A DNA stretch of 64,000 nucleotides, from positions 41,372 to 105,371 of the forward strand of contig VSPE01000002.1 in assembly GCA_009775225.1 (NCBI GenBank), read 5' to 3'. Positions 1-8,702 of this stretch are shown here, in pieces. Each line of letters starts with the position of its first letter. Position 1 is the stretch's first letter. Source of the stretch: Muribaculaceae bacterium (GTDB lineage Bacteria; Bacteroidota; Bacteroidia; Bacteroidales; Muribaculaceae). A model generated the notes under the pieces. The model had not been told where the DNA came from. It worked only from the letters and a program-made list of their open reading frames with translations, and did no database searches. Made by a program: the position numbers and the translations under genes.

Positions 1-1101
1 AGAGATGTCTACGGTAGGATTGCGCAGGGCATCGGACTGCCCGAAGAAAATGTTGATTACCTGCAAGACCACCATGCCGAGGAATACACCGATATACCCG
101 AATAGCGCCGTGATGGCCACACTCTCGGCGAGAACCTGCGCGAGTATGCTTCGTGGCTTTGCACCGATTGCGCGTCGTATGCCAATCTCGTGTGTGCGCT
201 CACGCACCGACACGAACATGATGTTGCTCACGCCCACAATACCCGACAGGAGTGTGAATATGCCTATAATCCATACCGCGAGGTTGAGGTATCCCAGACC
301 GGCGCGGTTGGTGAGGTAGTCGGTGAAGCGGTTCCACGTCCAGAGGGCGCTTTGGTCGTCGGGAGAGAACTGATGCTCTCTGGCGAGCGATGCGCGCATA
401 ATGCGCTCGGCCTCGATGCCGTCTTCTTCGGTAGACATGTTCTCGACTGTCACGTCGAGCTGGTATGTGTCGTTGCTGTATCCTGTTATTGCCTTGTAGG
501 TGGTGTATGGCGCGTAAGAGTCGGTGCGCCAATCGTGGTCGTAAACCCCGACGACCGTCCAGGCCAGGCCGAGCGAGCTTACAGTGCCTCCCACGGCTTT
601 TTCCTCGTCGCCGAAAAGGAGTGCGGCGTTGGTGCGGTGGAGTACCACCGAGCGGCGCAGGCCTGAGATGTCGGGGGTGTTGATGAAGCGTCCGTAGAGC
701 ATGGTGAGCCTGTCGGAAGATTCGACCTGGGGGAAGACCGCCGACAGGCCGGTGATGAAATCGCGGGAGGTGACAATCTTTGCGGTATCGGCGCGGGCGA
801 AGGCCACGACCGACGACACATTCGGGTTGTCGTGCATAATGGCGTCGATGTCGGACGTACGGGGCTGAATTCTGCGGCCTTCCTTATATCCCTTATATGG
901 CATGGAGGTATAGCTGCCCCACACCGAGATACGGTTGCTGCTGTCTTCGGCACCGTAGTTGAAGGCGTTCACCACACCTCTTGCAGCGCCGAGCAGCACG
1001 ATGAGCATGAAAATGCCCCATGCCACCGCCAGGCCGGTGAGGGCGGTGCGCAGACGGTTGTTGCGCAGCGTCTGCCCTATTTCGCGTATCAGGTCAAGCA
1101 T
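1..1101 (-). CDS. MacB-like ABC transporter permease (partial, 3' end outside window)
   Basis: Inner-membrane permease of an ABC exporter of the MacB/LolC type. Reading the minus strand from the ATG at 1101 gives one open frame to the window edge. It has an N-terminal membrane helix (about residues 20-40), a periplasmic MacB_PCD-type domain, then a membrane segment followed by 'VRERTHEIGIRRAIGAKPRSI', cut here to the part typical of FtsX domains (IGIRRAIGA). It starts inside the last codons of the upstream ATPase gene (8-base overlap), so the two subunits are translationally coupled. The C-terminal helices lie beyond position 1. Substrate unknown; macrolide, lipoprotein or peptide export are all possible for this family. 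Confidence 0.88.
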   Translation of the reverse strand, partial: MLDLIREIGQTLRNNRLRTALTGLAVAWGIFMLIVLLGAARGVVNAFNYGAEDSSNRISVWGSYTSMPYKGYKEGRRIQPRTSDIDAIMHDNPNVSSVVAFARADTAKIVTSRDFITGLSAVFPQVESSDRLTMLYGRFINTPDISGLRRSVVLHRTNAALLFGDEEKAVGGTVSSLGLAWTVVGVYDHDWRTDSYAPYTTYKAITGYSNDTYQLDVTVENMSTEEDGIEAERIMRASLAREHQFSPDDQSALWTWNRFTDYLTNRAGLGYLNLAVWIIGIFTLLSGIVGVSNIMFVSVRERTHEIGIRRAIGAKPRSILAQVLAESVAITALFGYIGVFLGMVVLQVINIFFGQSDALRNPTVDIS

Positions 1102-1765
1102 TTTGGGGAGTGATTTGGCCGTCGACGATGCGGATGATACGGTTTGTGGACTCTCCGACGCCGGGGTCGTGAGTGACAATAACAACAGTCATGCCATCGG
1201 CGTTGAGCTGCCTGAACACTTCCATTACTTCTTTTGAAGTGTGTGAGTCGAGAGCGCCCGTAGGCTCGTCGGCAAGTATTATGGCCGGATTTGTAACGAG
1301 TGCCCTGGCGATTGCCACTCGCTGCTTCTGACCGCCGGAAAGCTCTCCGGGGAGGTGGTGCGCCCTGTCGGCGAGGCCCATTCTCTCGAGCTGCTCCATG
1401 GCGAGAGCGTTTCGGCGCCGGCGGCCGATGCCCTGATAGAAGAGTGGCAGAGCCACGTTCTCGAGCGCGTTTTTATAGCTTATGAGGTTGAACGACTGGA
1501 ACACAAATCCGATGAGGCGGTTTCGCAGCTCTGCGGCACGGTTCTCGCCGAGGTCTTTGATTAGCTTTCCGTCGAGGATATACTCTCCGCTGTCATAGTT
1601 ATCGAGAATACCGAGGATGTTTAGCAGGGTGGACTTTCCCGAGCCGGAAGCACCCATTATCGACACTAATTCGCCGCGTTCGATGTCAAGGTTAATATCC
1701 TTCAGCACATGCAGCGGCACGGCTCCGGGGTAAGTCTTGTTGATGTTGCGTAATGTGATAATCAT
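1094..1765 (-). CDS. ABC transporter ATP-binding protein, MacB/LolD family
   Basis: Cytoplasmic ATPase that powers the adjacent permease. The 223-residue protein is the usual length for a single LolD/MacB-type nucleotide-binding domain. Visible motifs: Walker A GASGSGKST (about residue 39), signature LSGGQKQRVAIARAL (about 142), Walker B ILADEPTGAL and the H-loop histidine in VIVTHD. It is first in a two-gene unit whose second gene overlaps its end. It is divergent from the HAD gene at 1862. The exported substrate cannot be read from the sequence. Confidence 0.93.
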   Translation of the reverse strand: MIITLRNINKTYPGAVPLHVLKDINLDIERGELVSIMGASGSGKSTLLNILGILDNYDSGEYILDGKLIKDLGENRAAELRNRLIGFVFQSFNLISYKNALENVALPLFYQGIGRRRRNALAMEQLERMGLADRAHHLPGELSGGQKQRVAIARALVTNPAIILADEPTGALDSHTSKEVMEVFRQLNADGMTVVIVTHDPGVGESTNRIIRIVDGQITPQNA

Positions 1766-1832
1766 TGCAGAGATTGTAGATGTTTTATATTATATAGACG
1801 CATCCATTCAGGCATTATTACACACTTTTTAT

Positions 1833-1840
1833 TATTTTTG
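1833..1840 (+). promoter_or_regulatory. -7 box (TATTTTTG) of the HAD gene
   Basis: Matches the Bacteroidetes -7 consensus TAnnTTTG, 22 bases before the ATG at 1862. It also covers an upstream TTG that would otherwise extend the gene by eight codons, which argues for the ATG start. Confidence 0.6.
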
Positions 1841-1861
1841 CAAAAAATTCTACGTACGTAT

Positions 1862-2539
1862 ATGAACGACAACGCGCCTGTAGTGGCATTTGACCTCGAC
1901 GATACTCTCTATAAGGAGATGGATTTTGTGTATTCGGGCTATCGCGCCGTGGCCCGCAGGCTCGCCGACGCCACAGGCGCCGATGCGGGGCGTCTGTTCG
2001 ATATTATCGCGGCGGGGCGCCCGCGCGGCTTCGAGGACGCACTGGAATATATAGCGGGCCTCGACGACGCTGAGCGCTTTACGGTAGACTCCATGGTGGA
2101 GGACTACCGCGCCCACCAGCCCGAAATCTGTCTTGACGGCGATGCGGAGGCGGCTCTGACGCGACTGAAAGCCGCGGGCGTGCACACGGTACTTATTACC
2201 GACGGCTCAACACGGCACCAGCGGTCGAAATTTGCGGCGCTCGGACTCGACCGTTTCTTTGCGCCGGAAGATATTCTCATCAGCGAAGAGACGGGCGGCG
2301 ACAAGACGACGCTCGTGCCCTGGACGCTTGTGGAGGAGCGCTACCGCGGGCACAGGCTTACATACGTGGGCGATAATCTCGTCAAAGATTTCTATCATCC
2401 CAATCAGCGCGGGTGGCGCACGGTGATGCTGCGCGACCGCGGATACCGCAACGTGTTTGCCCAGCGCCCTACAGAGTACGCCGCCCTATACAGGCCGCAG
2501 ATTACCGTCGACACTCTTATACAAGTGCCATTGTACTAA
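1862..2539 (+). CDS. HAD-superfamily hydrolase
   Basis: Probable phosphatase of the HAD superfamily (225 residues). Motif I is VAFDLDDTLY near the N-terminus (nucleophile Asp), motif II is the Thr in VLITDGST, and the acidic motif IV is in TYVGDNLVKDF. The length and a helical cap between motifs I and II fit the subfamily I enzymes. I chose the ATG at 1862 over an upstream TTG because the TTG sits in the promoter. It stands alone, divergent from the ABC exporter, and the substrate is not evident. Confidence 0.85.
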   Translation: MNDNAPVVAFDLDDTLYKEMDFVYSGYRAVARRLADATGADAGRLFDIIAAGRPRGFEDALEYIAGLDDAERFTVDSMVEDYRAHQPEICLDGDAEAALTRLKAAGVHTVLITDGSTRHQRSKFAALGLDRFFAPEDILISEETGGDKTTLVPWTLVEERYRGHRLTYVGDNLVKDFYHPNQRGWRTVMLRDRGYRNVFAQRPTEYAALYRPQITVDTLIQVPLY

Positions 2540-2669
2540 AAATTTGGCAATCTCGCGATAATTAGTTAATTTCGCAGGGCAAAGACAGCGGCTGCGCGTA
2601 TGCCTCCGCTATATGGGCATCATTATTATCACATTTTTATCATACTTACCTTCAATCAATTACCAAGTA

Positions 2670-4421
2670 ATGAAGACTCGATTACTCTATGTACTGCTGG
2701 CACTGATTGTGTCGGTATTCCCGGCATTGGCCGAAGGCTTTACCATCTATTACGATAACTCGGCCACACAGTGGGAAAGCGTAGGCATCCACTATTGGGG
2801 CGGCCCGCAGACCGACTGGCCCGGGGTGGAGATAGACCATGTGGAAGGCGATATCTGGGCCTATACATTCCCCTCAACTCCGGCAAGCGTCAGCGGCTTC
2901 CTCTTCAAACATGCCACCTTGACAGGCGACGCTTACCAGACCGCCGACTTCTCCAAGGCACCCGTCAACGGCCACCTCTACAAGGGTGCCGGCGGCGAAA
3001 AAGGCAAACTGACCGACGAAGGCGTATACAGCGGTTCTCCGGCTCCCAAGACCTCGACAGTGACCGCCACACCCAAGACCGGCGCACGCTTCTCCGAGGA
3101 AATCACCGTATCTCTTACGGCAAGCCCCGCAGTGCCTATTCACTATACCACCGACGGCTCGGAGCCTACGGCTTCATCGGCAGTATACTCGGCACCGCTC
3201 ACATTCCGCACCACCACCACACTGCGCACACTCACCATTACCGACGAGGGTGTGGAGAAGTCGCAGACTTTTGTGTACACCAAGCGCGAGACCATAGCCG
3301 CTGTCGACGGTCGCCTGAACACCGAATACTACCGCGTGAACCCCGACGGCAAGACGGGCAGCAACCGCACCGTGAACGCCAAGTTCACCAAACACTCCAA
3401 CACCAACTATCAGTGCCTGGCCGACAACGCCCTCTCCAACTGGACTGACGACGACCTTATCTGCCAGGGGGTGGCCCGCGACATCGCTTCGGCATTCCGC
3501 GGCAAGCACGAATATCCCGTCATCGACTCCTACGCCATATATGCGGCCTACGATGCCGACAACCTCTACCTCGGCGTGCAGTATGTATACGCAGTATGGG
3601 ATGCCGGCGGCGACGGCAAGTCGGACAACGACCGTCACCGTCCCTGGATGATGGACGGCCGCATCATGCTTGCGTTCGACCTTTGGGCCGACAAGGAATT
3701 TGAAGGCGTGCTCGCCAACGGCAACACTATCTGGGATGCCGACGGCAAGTACAATGTGATGCGCAACGGCACCGACTGCATCTGGCTGGGCAACACCAAG
3801 CCAACCGTAGGTGTTCCCGCACTCTTCTTCCCCGATGCAAACGGCACCACAAGCTACGACGCGCCTTACTGCGTGACATTCGGCAGCGAGCCTTTCTACG
3901 GCGTGGCAAACGGTCTGCTCCCCTGCATAGAGCACATCTGGGGCCAGGGCGACTTCGGCTACGACCCCGAGGAACTCCGCACCAACGACGGCTTCACCGA
4001 CCTCATCGGCGAGGTTGCCCGCGACAAGCACACATTCTACGAGTGGAAGTTCCCCCTGTCGAAACTCGGCATCACCGAGCAGCACATCAAGGATAACGGC
4101 ATCGGCGTAATGGTGATTGACACCTACGGCCAGGGCGCCATAGGCTCCACACCCTACGACCCCACAGTATTCGACAACGCCGCAACATCTTACTCCAAAG
4201 ACCCCTCGACCAGCGCCGAGAAGGAAGACACCGACATCTTCACCTACAAGCACGCCCGCATCGGCGGCAAGGCTTCGTCGGGCATCGAAGGTGTGACACC
4301 TGCCGACGGCAACGAGGCCGCTCCCGTGTACTACAACCTTCAGGGCGTGGAAGTGGCCAACCCCACCTCGGGACTCTACATAGAGCGCCGCGGCAACAAG
4401 GTATCTAAAGTGATACTCTGA
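2670..4421 (+). CDS. Secreted multidomain carbohydrate-binding protein with type IX-like sorting tail
   Basis: 583 residues with a Sec signal peptide (MKTRLLYVLLALIVSVFPALA). Residues about 22-100 resemble a starch-binding CBM25/26-like module (YYDNSATQWESVGIHYW). About 120-200 resemble a chitobiase C-terminal-type domain (IHYTTDGSEPT). The large middle part, about 210-540, resembles a CBM9-like sugar-binding domain (YAIYAAYDADNLYLGVQ). The end, YYNLQGVEVANP...GLYIERRG, looks like a T9SS type A sorting tail, and nearly the same tail ends the protein at 17433-18299. No catalytic domain is recognised, so a cell-surface or secreted glycan-binding role is inferred. The ATG at 2670 is preferred because it begins the signal peptide. 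Confidence 0.8.
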   Translation: MKTRLLYVLLALIVSVFPALAEGFTIYYDNSATQWESVGIHYWGGPQTDWPGVEIDHVEGDIWAYTFPSTPASVSGFLFKHATLTGDAYQTADFSKAPVNGHLYKGAGGEKGKLTDEGVYSGSPAPKTSTVTATPKTGARFSEEITVSLTASPAVPIHYTTDGSEPTASSAVYSAPLTFRTTTTLRTLTITDEGVEKSQTFVYTKRETIAAVDGRLNTEYYRVNPDGKTGSNRTVNAKFTKHSNTNYQCLADNALSNWTDDDLICQGVARDIASAFRGKHEYPVIDSYAIYAAYDADNLYLGVQYVYAVWDAGGDGKSDNDRHRPWMMDGRIMLAFDLWADKEFEGVLANGNTIWDADGKYNVMRNGTDCIWLGNTKPTVGVPALFFPDANGTTSYDAPYCVTFGSEPFYGVANGLLPCIEHIWGQGDFGYDPEELRTNDGFTDLIGEVARDKHTFYEWKFPLSKLGITEQHIKDNGIGVMVIDTYGQGAIGSTPYDPTVFDNAATSYSKDPSTSAEKEDTDIFTYKHARIGGKASSGIEGVTPADGNEAAPVYYNLQGVEVANPTSGLYIERRGNKVSKVIL

Positions 4422-4473
4422 AAATATAATACCCTCAACCTCTTAAGCTCCGTCAGGAGCGAGATAAAAAAGT

Positions 4474-4510
4474 AAAGCAAACTCCTAACGGAGTTTGCTT
4501 TATTTTTTTG
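4474..4510 (+). terminator. Rho-independent terminator
   Basis: Perfect 12-bp stem (4474-4485 with 4490-4501), TAAC loop, then a T-run. It closes the secreted-protein gene and separates it from the thiamin operon promoter. Confidence 0.9.
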
Positions 4511-4607
4511 CTTTTTTACTATGGCTGCGCGCAGCTACGCTGTGTTTGGCCACCATAACAATAGAGACGCCACAGCAAAAAAAATTTCATTTCTAATTTT
4601 TTATTTC

Positions 4608-4615
4608 TATATTTG
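4608..4615 (+). promoter_or_regulatory. -7 box (TATATTTG) of the thiamin operon
   Basis: Matches TAnnTTTG. The expected start site a few bases downstream coincides with the 5' edge of the TPP riboswitch at 4622, so the aptamer would be the first thing transcribed. Confidence 0.7.
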
Positions 4616-4621
4616 CAGCAT

Positions 4622-4699
4622 CAACAAGAGGGGTGCCCTGCGGGCTGAGATTATACCCTATGAACTTGAAGCGGTCAGTACCGCCGTAAGGACTTGTTC
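4622..4699 (+). promoter_or_regulatory. TPP riboswitch (THI element)
   Basis: Contains the conserved thi-box core: GGGGTGCC at about 4629, then GCTGAGATTATACCC, then TGAACTTGAA, then a P4/P5-like arm. P1 is visible as AACAAG (4623-4628) pairing with CTTGTT (4693-4698). It sits directly before thiS and 53 bases before its ATG. No strong terminator hairpin is visible between aptamer and thiS, so control at translation initiation is plausible (inference). Thiamin pyrophosphate would shut the operon off. Confidence 0.95.
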
Positions 4700-4752
4700 G
4701 TAGTCGCTGTGCATCCCTGCTGTTATAGTATATATGCAACACAGTGACTGAT

Positions 4753-4953
4753 ATGAAAATCCACATTAATCACAAGGAATATGAGGTGGTCGACGGCGCC
4801 ACCCTCGCCGATGTGCTCGCGAGCGTAGGACTCGACGGAGCAGGTTATGCCGTAGCCATAGGCACGAAGGTGATACGCCGCGACGAACGCGCAGAAACCG
4901 TACTGCCCGAAGGGGCCGACATCACGGTAATAAAGGCTGTGTGCGGAGGGTGA
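4753..4953 (+). CDS. thiS: Sulfur carrier protein ThiS
   Basis: Small ubiquitin-like carrier (66 residues) that brings sulfur to ThiG for thiazole synthesis. It ends in the diagnostic Gly-Gly (VIKAVCGG), which ThiF adenylates. I start at the ATG at 4753; a GTG at 4744 in the same frame would add three residues. It is the first gene after the TPP riboswitch, and its stop overlaps the next start (TGATG). Confidence 0.95.
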   Translation: MKIHINHKEYEVVDGATLADVLASVGLDGAGYAVAIGTKVIRRDERAETVLPEGADITVIKAVCGG

Positions 4954-6119
4954 TGAAGCGTATTGTAATCACCCTGCCCTACTTCACCGAGGGTGAGGCC
5001 GGGCGCATCACGGCCCTGCTCGACAGCGGCGGCGCCGAGCGCGTGCACATACGCAAGCCCGGAGCCGACGCGGCTGCTGTGGCGGCGCTAATCGAGGCTG
5101 TGCCCGCACGTCTGCACAGCCGCCTGTCGGTGCACTATCTTCCTACCGTGGCCGCCAGCTACGGCTGCGGCGTGCATCTCTCGGGCGGCATGGACTATGT
5201 GGAGGCTCCTGTGGTGAGCCGTTCGTGCCACACGTTCGACGAGCTGCGTAAAACCGACGATATAGACTATGCCTTTCTCAGCCCCGTGTTCGACAGCATT
5301 TCGAAGGTGGGCTACAAATCTTCATTCACTGCCGACGAGCTTGCCGAGGCCGCACGCGAGGGGCTGATTAACGACAAGGTATATGCCCTCGGCGGTGTCG
5401 ACCCCTCGAAATTCGCTATGATAAAATCGCTCGGGTTCGGTGGCGCGGTCCTTTTGGGAGCGGCCTGGACGCCGGTCGACCCTGTTTCGTTCAGCCTCCA
5501 GTATATCACTCAGGGCGACAGCATCGACGAAATATGCCGCGGCGCACAAGGCGCGCTCGACGGCGGTTGCCGCTGGGTACAGCTGAGAATGAAGGATGCC
5601 ACCGACGATGCCGTTGTAGAGGCCGCCGCACAGCTGAAGCCTATGTGCGATGCCGCCGGAGCGACATTTATTCTGGACGACCGCGTGGAGCTGGTGGAGC
5701 GTACGGGTGCACACGGAGTGCATCTCGGCAAGAACGACATACCGGCGAATGAAGCCGCAGCACTCCTCGGCACAGGATATATAGTAGGCGCCACGGCCAA
5801 TACCTTCGCCGACATAGAGCATGCCGCAGCCGCCGGCGCTCACTACATAGGCCTCGGGCCGCTCCGCTTCACCACCACCAAAAAGAACCTCAGCCCCGTG
5901 CTGGGCTTCGAGGGCTATGCCGACATCTGCGCCCGCTGCCGCCGCGCCGGCATAGCTCTGCCTGTGGTAGCCATAGGCGGCATCACCGCTGCCGACATTG
6001 AACCGCTGGCTCTCACGGGTGTGAGCGGCGTGGCGGTGTCGGGCTACATTGCCGGGGCAGATGTTCCGGCCGACGCCACCAGATTATTGATAAACGAAAT
6101 CAGAACACATATTATATGA
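4953..6119 (+). CDS. thiE: Fused TenI-like / thiamin-phosphate synthase (ThiE)
   Basis: 388 residues made of two ThiE/TenI-type TIM barrels. The C-terminal half (about 180-388) has a normal ThiE layout: QLRMKDA, FILDDRVELVERTGAHGVHLGKND, GPLRFTTTKK, and the phosphate-binding VVAIGGITAAD. It would join HMP-PP and thiazole phosphate. The N-terminal half (about 1-175) has the same fold features (VHLSGGMDY, DYAFLSPVFDS, VYALGGVD) but lacks the canonical ThiE pyrimidine and magnesium motifs, so it is more TenI-like. Bacteroidetes often carry these as separate genes; here they are one frame. Start by TGATG overlap with thiS; end by ATGA overlap with thiG. Confidence 0.88.
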   Translation: MKRIVITLPYFTEGEAGRITALLDSGGAERVHIRKPGADAAAVAALIEAVPARLHSRLSVHYLPTVAASYGCGVHLSGGMDYVEAPVVSRSCHTFDELRKTDDIDYAFLSPVFDSISKVGYKSSFTADELAEAAREGLINDKVYALGGVDPSKFAMIKSLGFGGAVLLGAAWTPVDPVSFSLQYITQGDSIDEICRGAQGALDGGCRWVQLRMKDATDDAVVEAAAQLKPMCDAAGATFILDDRVELVERTGAHGVHLGKNDIPANEAAALLGTGYIVGATANTFADIEHAAAAGAHYIGLGPLRFTTTKKNLSPVLGFEGYADICARCRRAGIALPVVAIGGITAADIEPLALTGVSGVAVSGYIAGADVPADATRLLINEIRTHII

Positions 6120-6892
6120 ACAGTAAGGAACTCATCATAGGCGGACGCCGCTTCGGCTCGCGCCTCTTTGCAGGCACCGGCAAATTCCAGAGCAACGCCG
6201 TAATGGAAGCCGCCATAAAGGCTTCGGGCACCGAAATGGTGACAGTAGCCATGAAGCGCGTGGATATGCTCGACCCGCAGGCCGACGACATGCTGCACCA
6301 CGTAAGCGCCGCACACATACAGCTGCTGCCAAACACCTCGGGCGTACGCAACGCCGAGGAGGCCGTACTTGCCGCACGGCTCGCCCGCGAGGCTTTCGGC
6401 ACAAACTTCATAAAACTCGAGATACATCCCGACCCCAAGTACCTCTTCCCCGACCCGGTGGAGACGCTTAAAGCCACCGAAGAGCTTGCCAAAGACGGCT
6501 TTGTGGTGCTCCCGTACATACAGGCCGACCCTGTGCTGTGCAAGCGCCTCGAAGACGCGGGCACTGCTGCGGTGATGCCTCTCGCTGCCCCTATCGGCAC
6601 AAACAAGGGTCTGGTGACACGCGAGCTGCTGAGCATAATTATAGAAGAGAGCAATGTGCCCGTGGTGGTTGACGCCGGCCTGGGCGCACCCTCGCATGCA
6701 GCCGAAGCCATGGAAATGGGCGCCGACGCCGTACTGGTGAACACCGCCATAGCCGTGGCCGGCGACCCCGTGGCTATGGCCGACGCATTCCGCATGGCCG
6801 TAATAGCGGGCAGGCAGGCTTACGAGGCCGGACTTGGCGGCGTGTGCCGCAGCGCGCAGGCAAGCAGTCCGCTCACATCTTTTCTTGACTGA
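6116..6892 (+). CDS. thiG: Thiazole synthase ThiG
   Basis: TIM-barrel enzyme forming the thiazole ring from deoxyxylulose phosphate, dehydroglycine and ThiS thiocarboxylate. It is 258 residues, normal for the family. The Schiff-base lysine is in FIKLEIHPD (about K100). Also visible are RLFAGTGKF near the N-terminus and VVVDAGLGAPSHAAEAMEMGADAVLVNTAIA near the end, in pieces typical of ThiG. It overlaps the ThiE gene by ATGA and is followed after two bases by thiH, whose product supplies dehydroglycine. Confidence 0.96.
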   Translation: MNSKELIIGGRRFGSRLFAGTGKFQSNAVMEAAIKASGTEMVTVAMKRVDMLDPQADDMLHHVSAAHIQLLPNTSGVRNAEEAVLAARLAREAFGTNFIKLEIHPDPKYLFPDPVETLKATEELAKDGFVVLPYIQADPVLCKRLEDAGTAAVMPLAAPIGTNKGLVTRELLSIIIEESNVPVVVDAGLGAPSHAAEAMEMGADAVLVNTAIAVAGDPVAMADAFRMAVIAGRQAYEAGLGGVCRSAQASSPLTSFLD

Positions 6893-6894
6893 CA

Positions 6895-8004
6895 ATGTTT
6901 TCGGAAGAACTTAAACAATACGACTGGGACGCCACCACCGCCGCAATAGCCTCCAAGACTGCCGTCGACGTGGAGCGCGCCCTCCGCAAAGAACGCCCCG
7001 GCATCGACGACTTCATGGCTCTCATATCGCCGGCGGCAGCGCCTTACCTCGAGGCTATGGCGGCTCGCAGCCGCGCCCTCACACAGAAACGCTTCGGCAA
7101 GGTGATTTCGATGTATATACCGCTGTATATCACCAATTCGTGCACCAACGCCTGCGTGTACTGCGGCTTCAACCGCCACAACGCTTTCAGGCGCGTCATC
7201 CTCACGCCGCCACAGATTGCCGACGAGTGCGAGGCCATACGCCGCCTCGGCCCCTTCGAGAACCTGCTGCTCGTAACGGGCGAGAACCCCGTGGCCGCCG
7301 GCACCGAGTATCTGGAGAAGGCGCTTCAGGTGTGCCGCCCTTACTTCAACAACCTCAGCATAGAGGTGATGCCGCTTTCGGCCGAAGACTACAGGCGCCT
7401 CACACTCTCGGGTCTCAACGGCGTGGTGTGCTTCCAGGAGACATATCACCGCGAGCGGTACAATGTATATCACCCGGCCGGGCAGAAGGCCGACTTCGAG
7501 TGGCGCGTCAACGGCTTCGACCGCATGGGGCAGGCAGGCGTGCACAAAATAGGCATGGGCGTGCTGATAGGTCTTGAGGACTGGCGTACCGACGTGACTA
7601 TGATGGCGCGGCATCTGCTGTATCTGCGCAAACACTACTGGCAGACGCGCTACAGTATCAACTTTCCGCGCATGCGCCCGTCGGAGAGCGGCTTCCAGCC
7701 CAATGTGGTGATGAGCGACCGCGAGCTGGCTCAGCTCACATTCGCCTTCCGCATCTTCGACAACGATGTGGATATATCGGTATCGACCCGCGAACGCCCC
7801 GTATTCCGCAACAACATAGCCACCCTCGGCGCCACCTCGATGAGCGCAGGCTCGCGCACCGAGCCGGGCGGCTACCACACATACCCGCAGGCCCTGGAGC
7901 AGTTCTCGGTGAGCGACGACCGCTCTCCCGCCGAGGTGGCAGAGGCCATACGCGCCGCAGGCTACGAACCCGTGTGGAAAGACTGGGATAAAATATTCGA
8001 CTGA
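6895..8004 (+). CDS. thiH: 2-iminoacetate synthase ThiH (radical SAM)
   Basis: Radical SAM lyase that cleaves tyrosine to dehydroglycine (and p-cresol), feeding ThiG. The CX3CX2C cluster motif is CTNACVYC (C83, C87, C90) in a 369-residue protein, the family's usual length. Further ThiH signatures include LLVTGENP and YHPAGQKADFEWR. Its presence rather than a glycine oxidase (ThiO) indicates the anaerobic route, in keeping with a gut anaerobe. It overlaps the following thiF gene by one base. Confidence 0.96.
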   Translation: MFSEELKQYDWDATTAAIASKTAVDVERALRKERPGIDDFMALISPAAAPYLEAMAARSRALTQKRFGKVISMYIPLYITNSCTNACVYCGFNRHNAFRRVILTPPQIADECEAIRRLGPFENLLLVTGENPVAAGTEYLEKALQVCRPYFNNLSIEVMPLSAEDYRRLTLSGLNGVVCFQETYHRERYNVYHPAGQKADFEWRVNGFDRMGQAGVHKIGMGVLIGLEDWRTDVTMMARHLLYLRKHYWQTRYSINFPRMRPSESGFQPNVVMSDRELAQLTFAFRIFDNDVDISVSTRERPVFRNNIATLGATSMSAGSRTEPGGYHTYPQALEQFSVSDDRSPAEVAEAIRAAGYEPVWKDWDKIFD

Positions 8005-8702
8005 TGAAGACAGACCGCTATAGCCGCCAGACCATGCTGCCGGGCTTCGGGCGCGAGGGTCAGGAGAAACTTGCCGCGAGCAGTGTGCTCGTGGCCGGCG
8101 CGGGCGGCCTGGGCTGCGCCGCAGCCATATACCTTGCGGGGGCCGGTGTGGGTCATATCACCGTGGCCGACGCCGACACCGTGAGCCTGAGCAACCTCCA
8201 GCGTCAGGTGCTGTACGGCGAGCATCAGACGGGGCTGCCCAAGGCACACGCCGCCGTGGAGAGGCTGCACGCCCTCAACGGAAGCATAGAGCTGAAAGCC
8301 GTGCCCGAGTTTATCACCGCTGCAAACGCCGGCGCTCTCGCAGCCGGCCACGACCTCGTGATTGACTGCACCGACAATTTCGCCACCCGCTACCTTATCG
8401 ACGATGCGTGCGCCGCCGCCGGAGTGCCGTGGGTCTACGGCTCGATAGGCGAGTTCGGCGGCCAGCTGTCGCTCTTCTGCGGCCCTTCCGGCACACGCTA
8501 TACCGACCTCTACCCCGAGCGCGAGCTGCTGTGCGCCGCCCCGCGCCGCACCCTCGGTGTGCTCGGCGCCGTGCCGGGCGTACTCGGCGCCATGCAGGCC
8601 GCCGAGGCCGTGAAATATCTGCTCGGCATGGGCGAGAGCCTCGACGGCCGCCTGTTCTGCATCGACCTCCTTACCTTCCAATCCACCGTTTTAGAGATAT
8701 GA
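8004..8702 (+). CDS. thiF: ThiF/MoeB/HesA-family ThiS adenylyltransferase
   Basis: E1-like enzyme expected to adenylate the ThiS C-terminus. The nucleotide-binding glycine loop is GAGGLGCAAAIYLA (about residue 32), followed by DADTVSLSNLQRQ. The protein (232 residues) is slightly short, and the usual CXXC zinc pairs are not seen. One Cys sits before TLGVLGAVPGVLG, but the spacing is longer than in standard ThiF. It lies within a tightly overlapping thi operon, which supports ThiF over MoeB. Confidence 0.85.
   Translation: MKTDRYSRQTMLPGFGREGQEKLAASSVLVAGAGGLGCAAAIYLAGAGVGHITVADADTVSLSNLQRQVLYGEHQTGLPKAHAAVERLHALNGSIELKAVPEFITAANAGALAAGHDLVIDCTDNFATRYLIDDACAAAGVPWVYGSIGEFGGQLSLFCGPSGTRYTDLYPERELLCAAPRRTLGVLGAVPGVLGAMQAAEAVKYLLGMGESLDGRLFCIDLLTFQSTVLEI

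Noticed and set aside
3174..4253. Long antisense frame (359 aa) opposite the secreted protein
   Set aside because: It is a shadow of the GC-rich sense gene, low in normal protein pattern, with no start signal.
4521..4703. Small plus-strand frame across the TPP riboswitch
   Set aside because: The region is an RNA aptamer; the frame has no other support.
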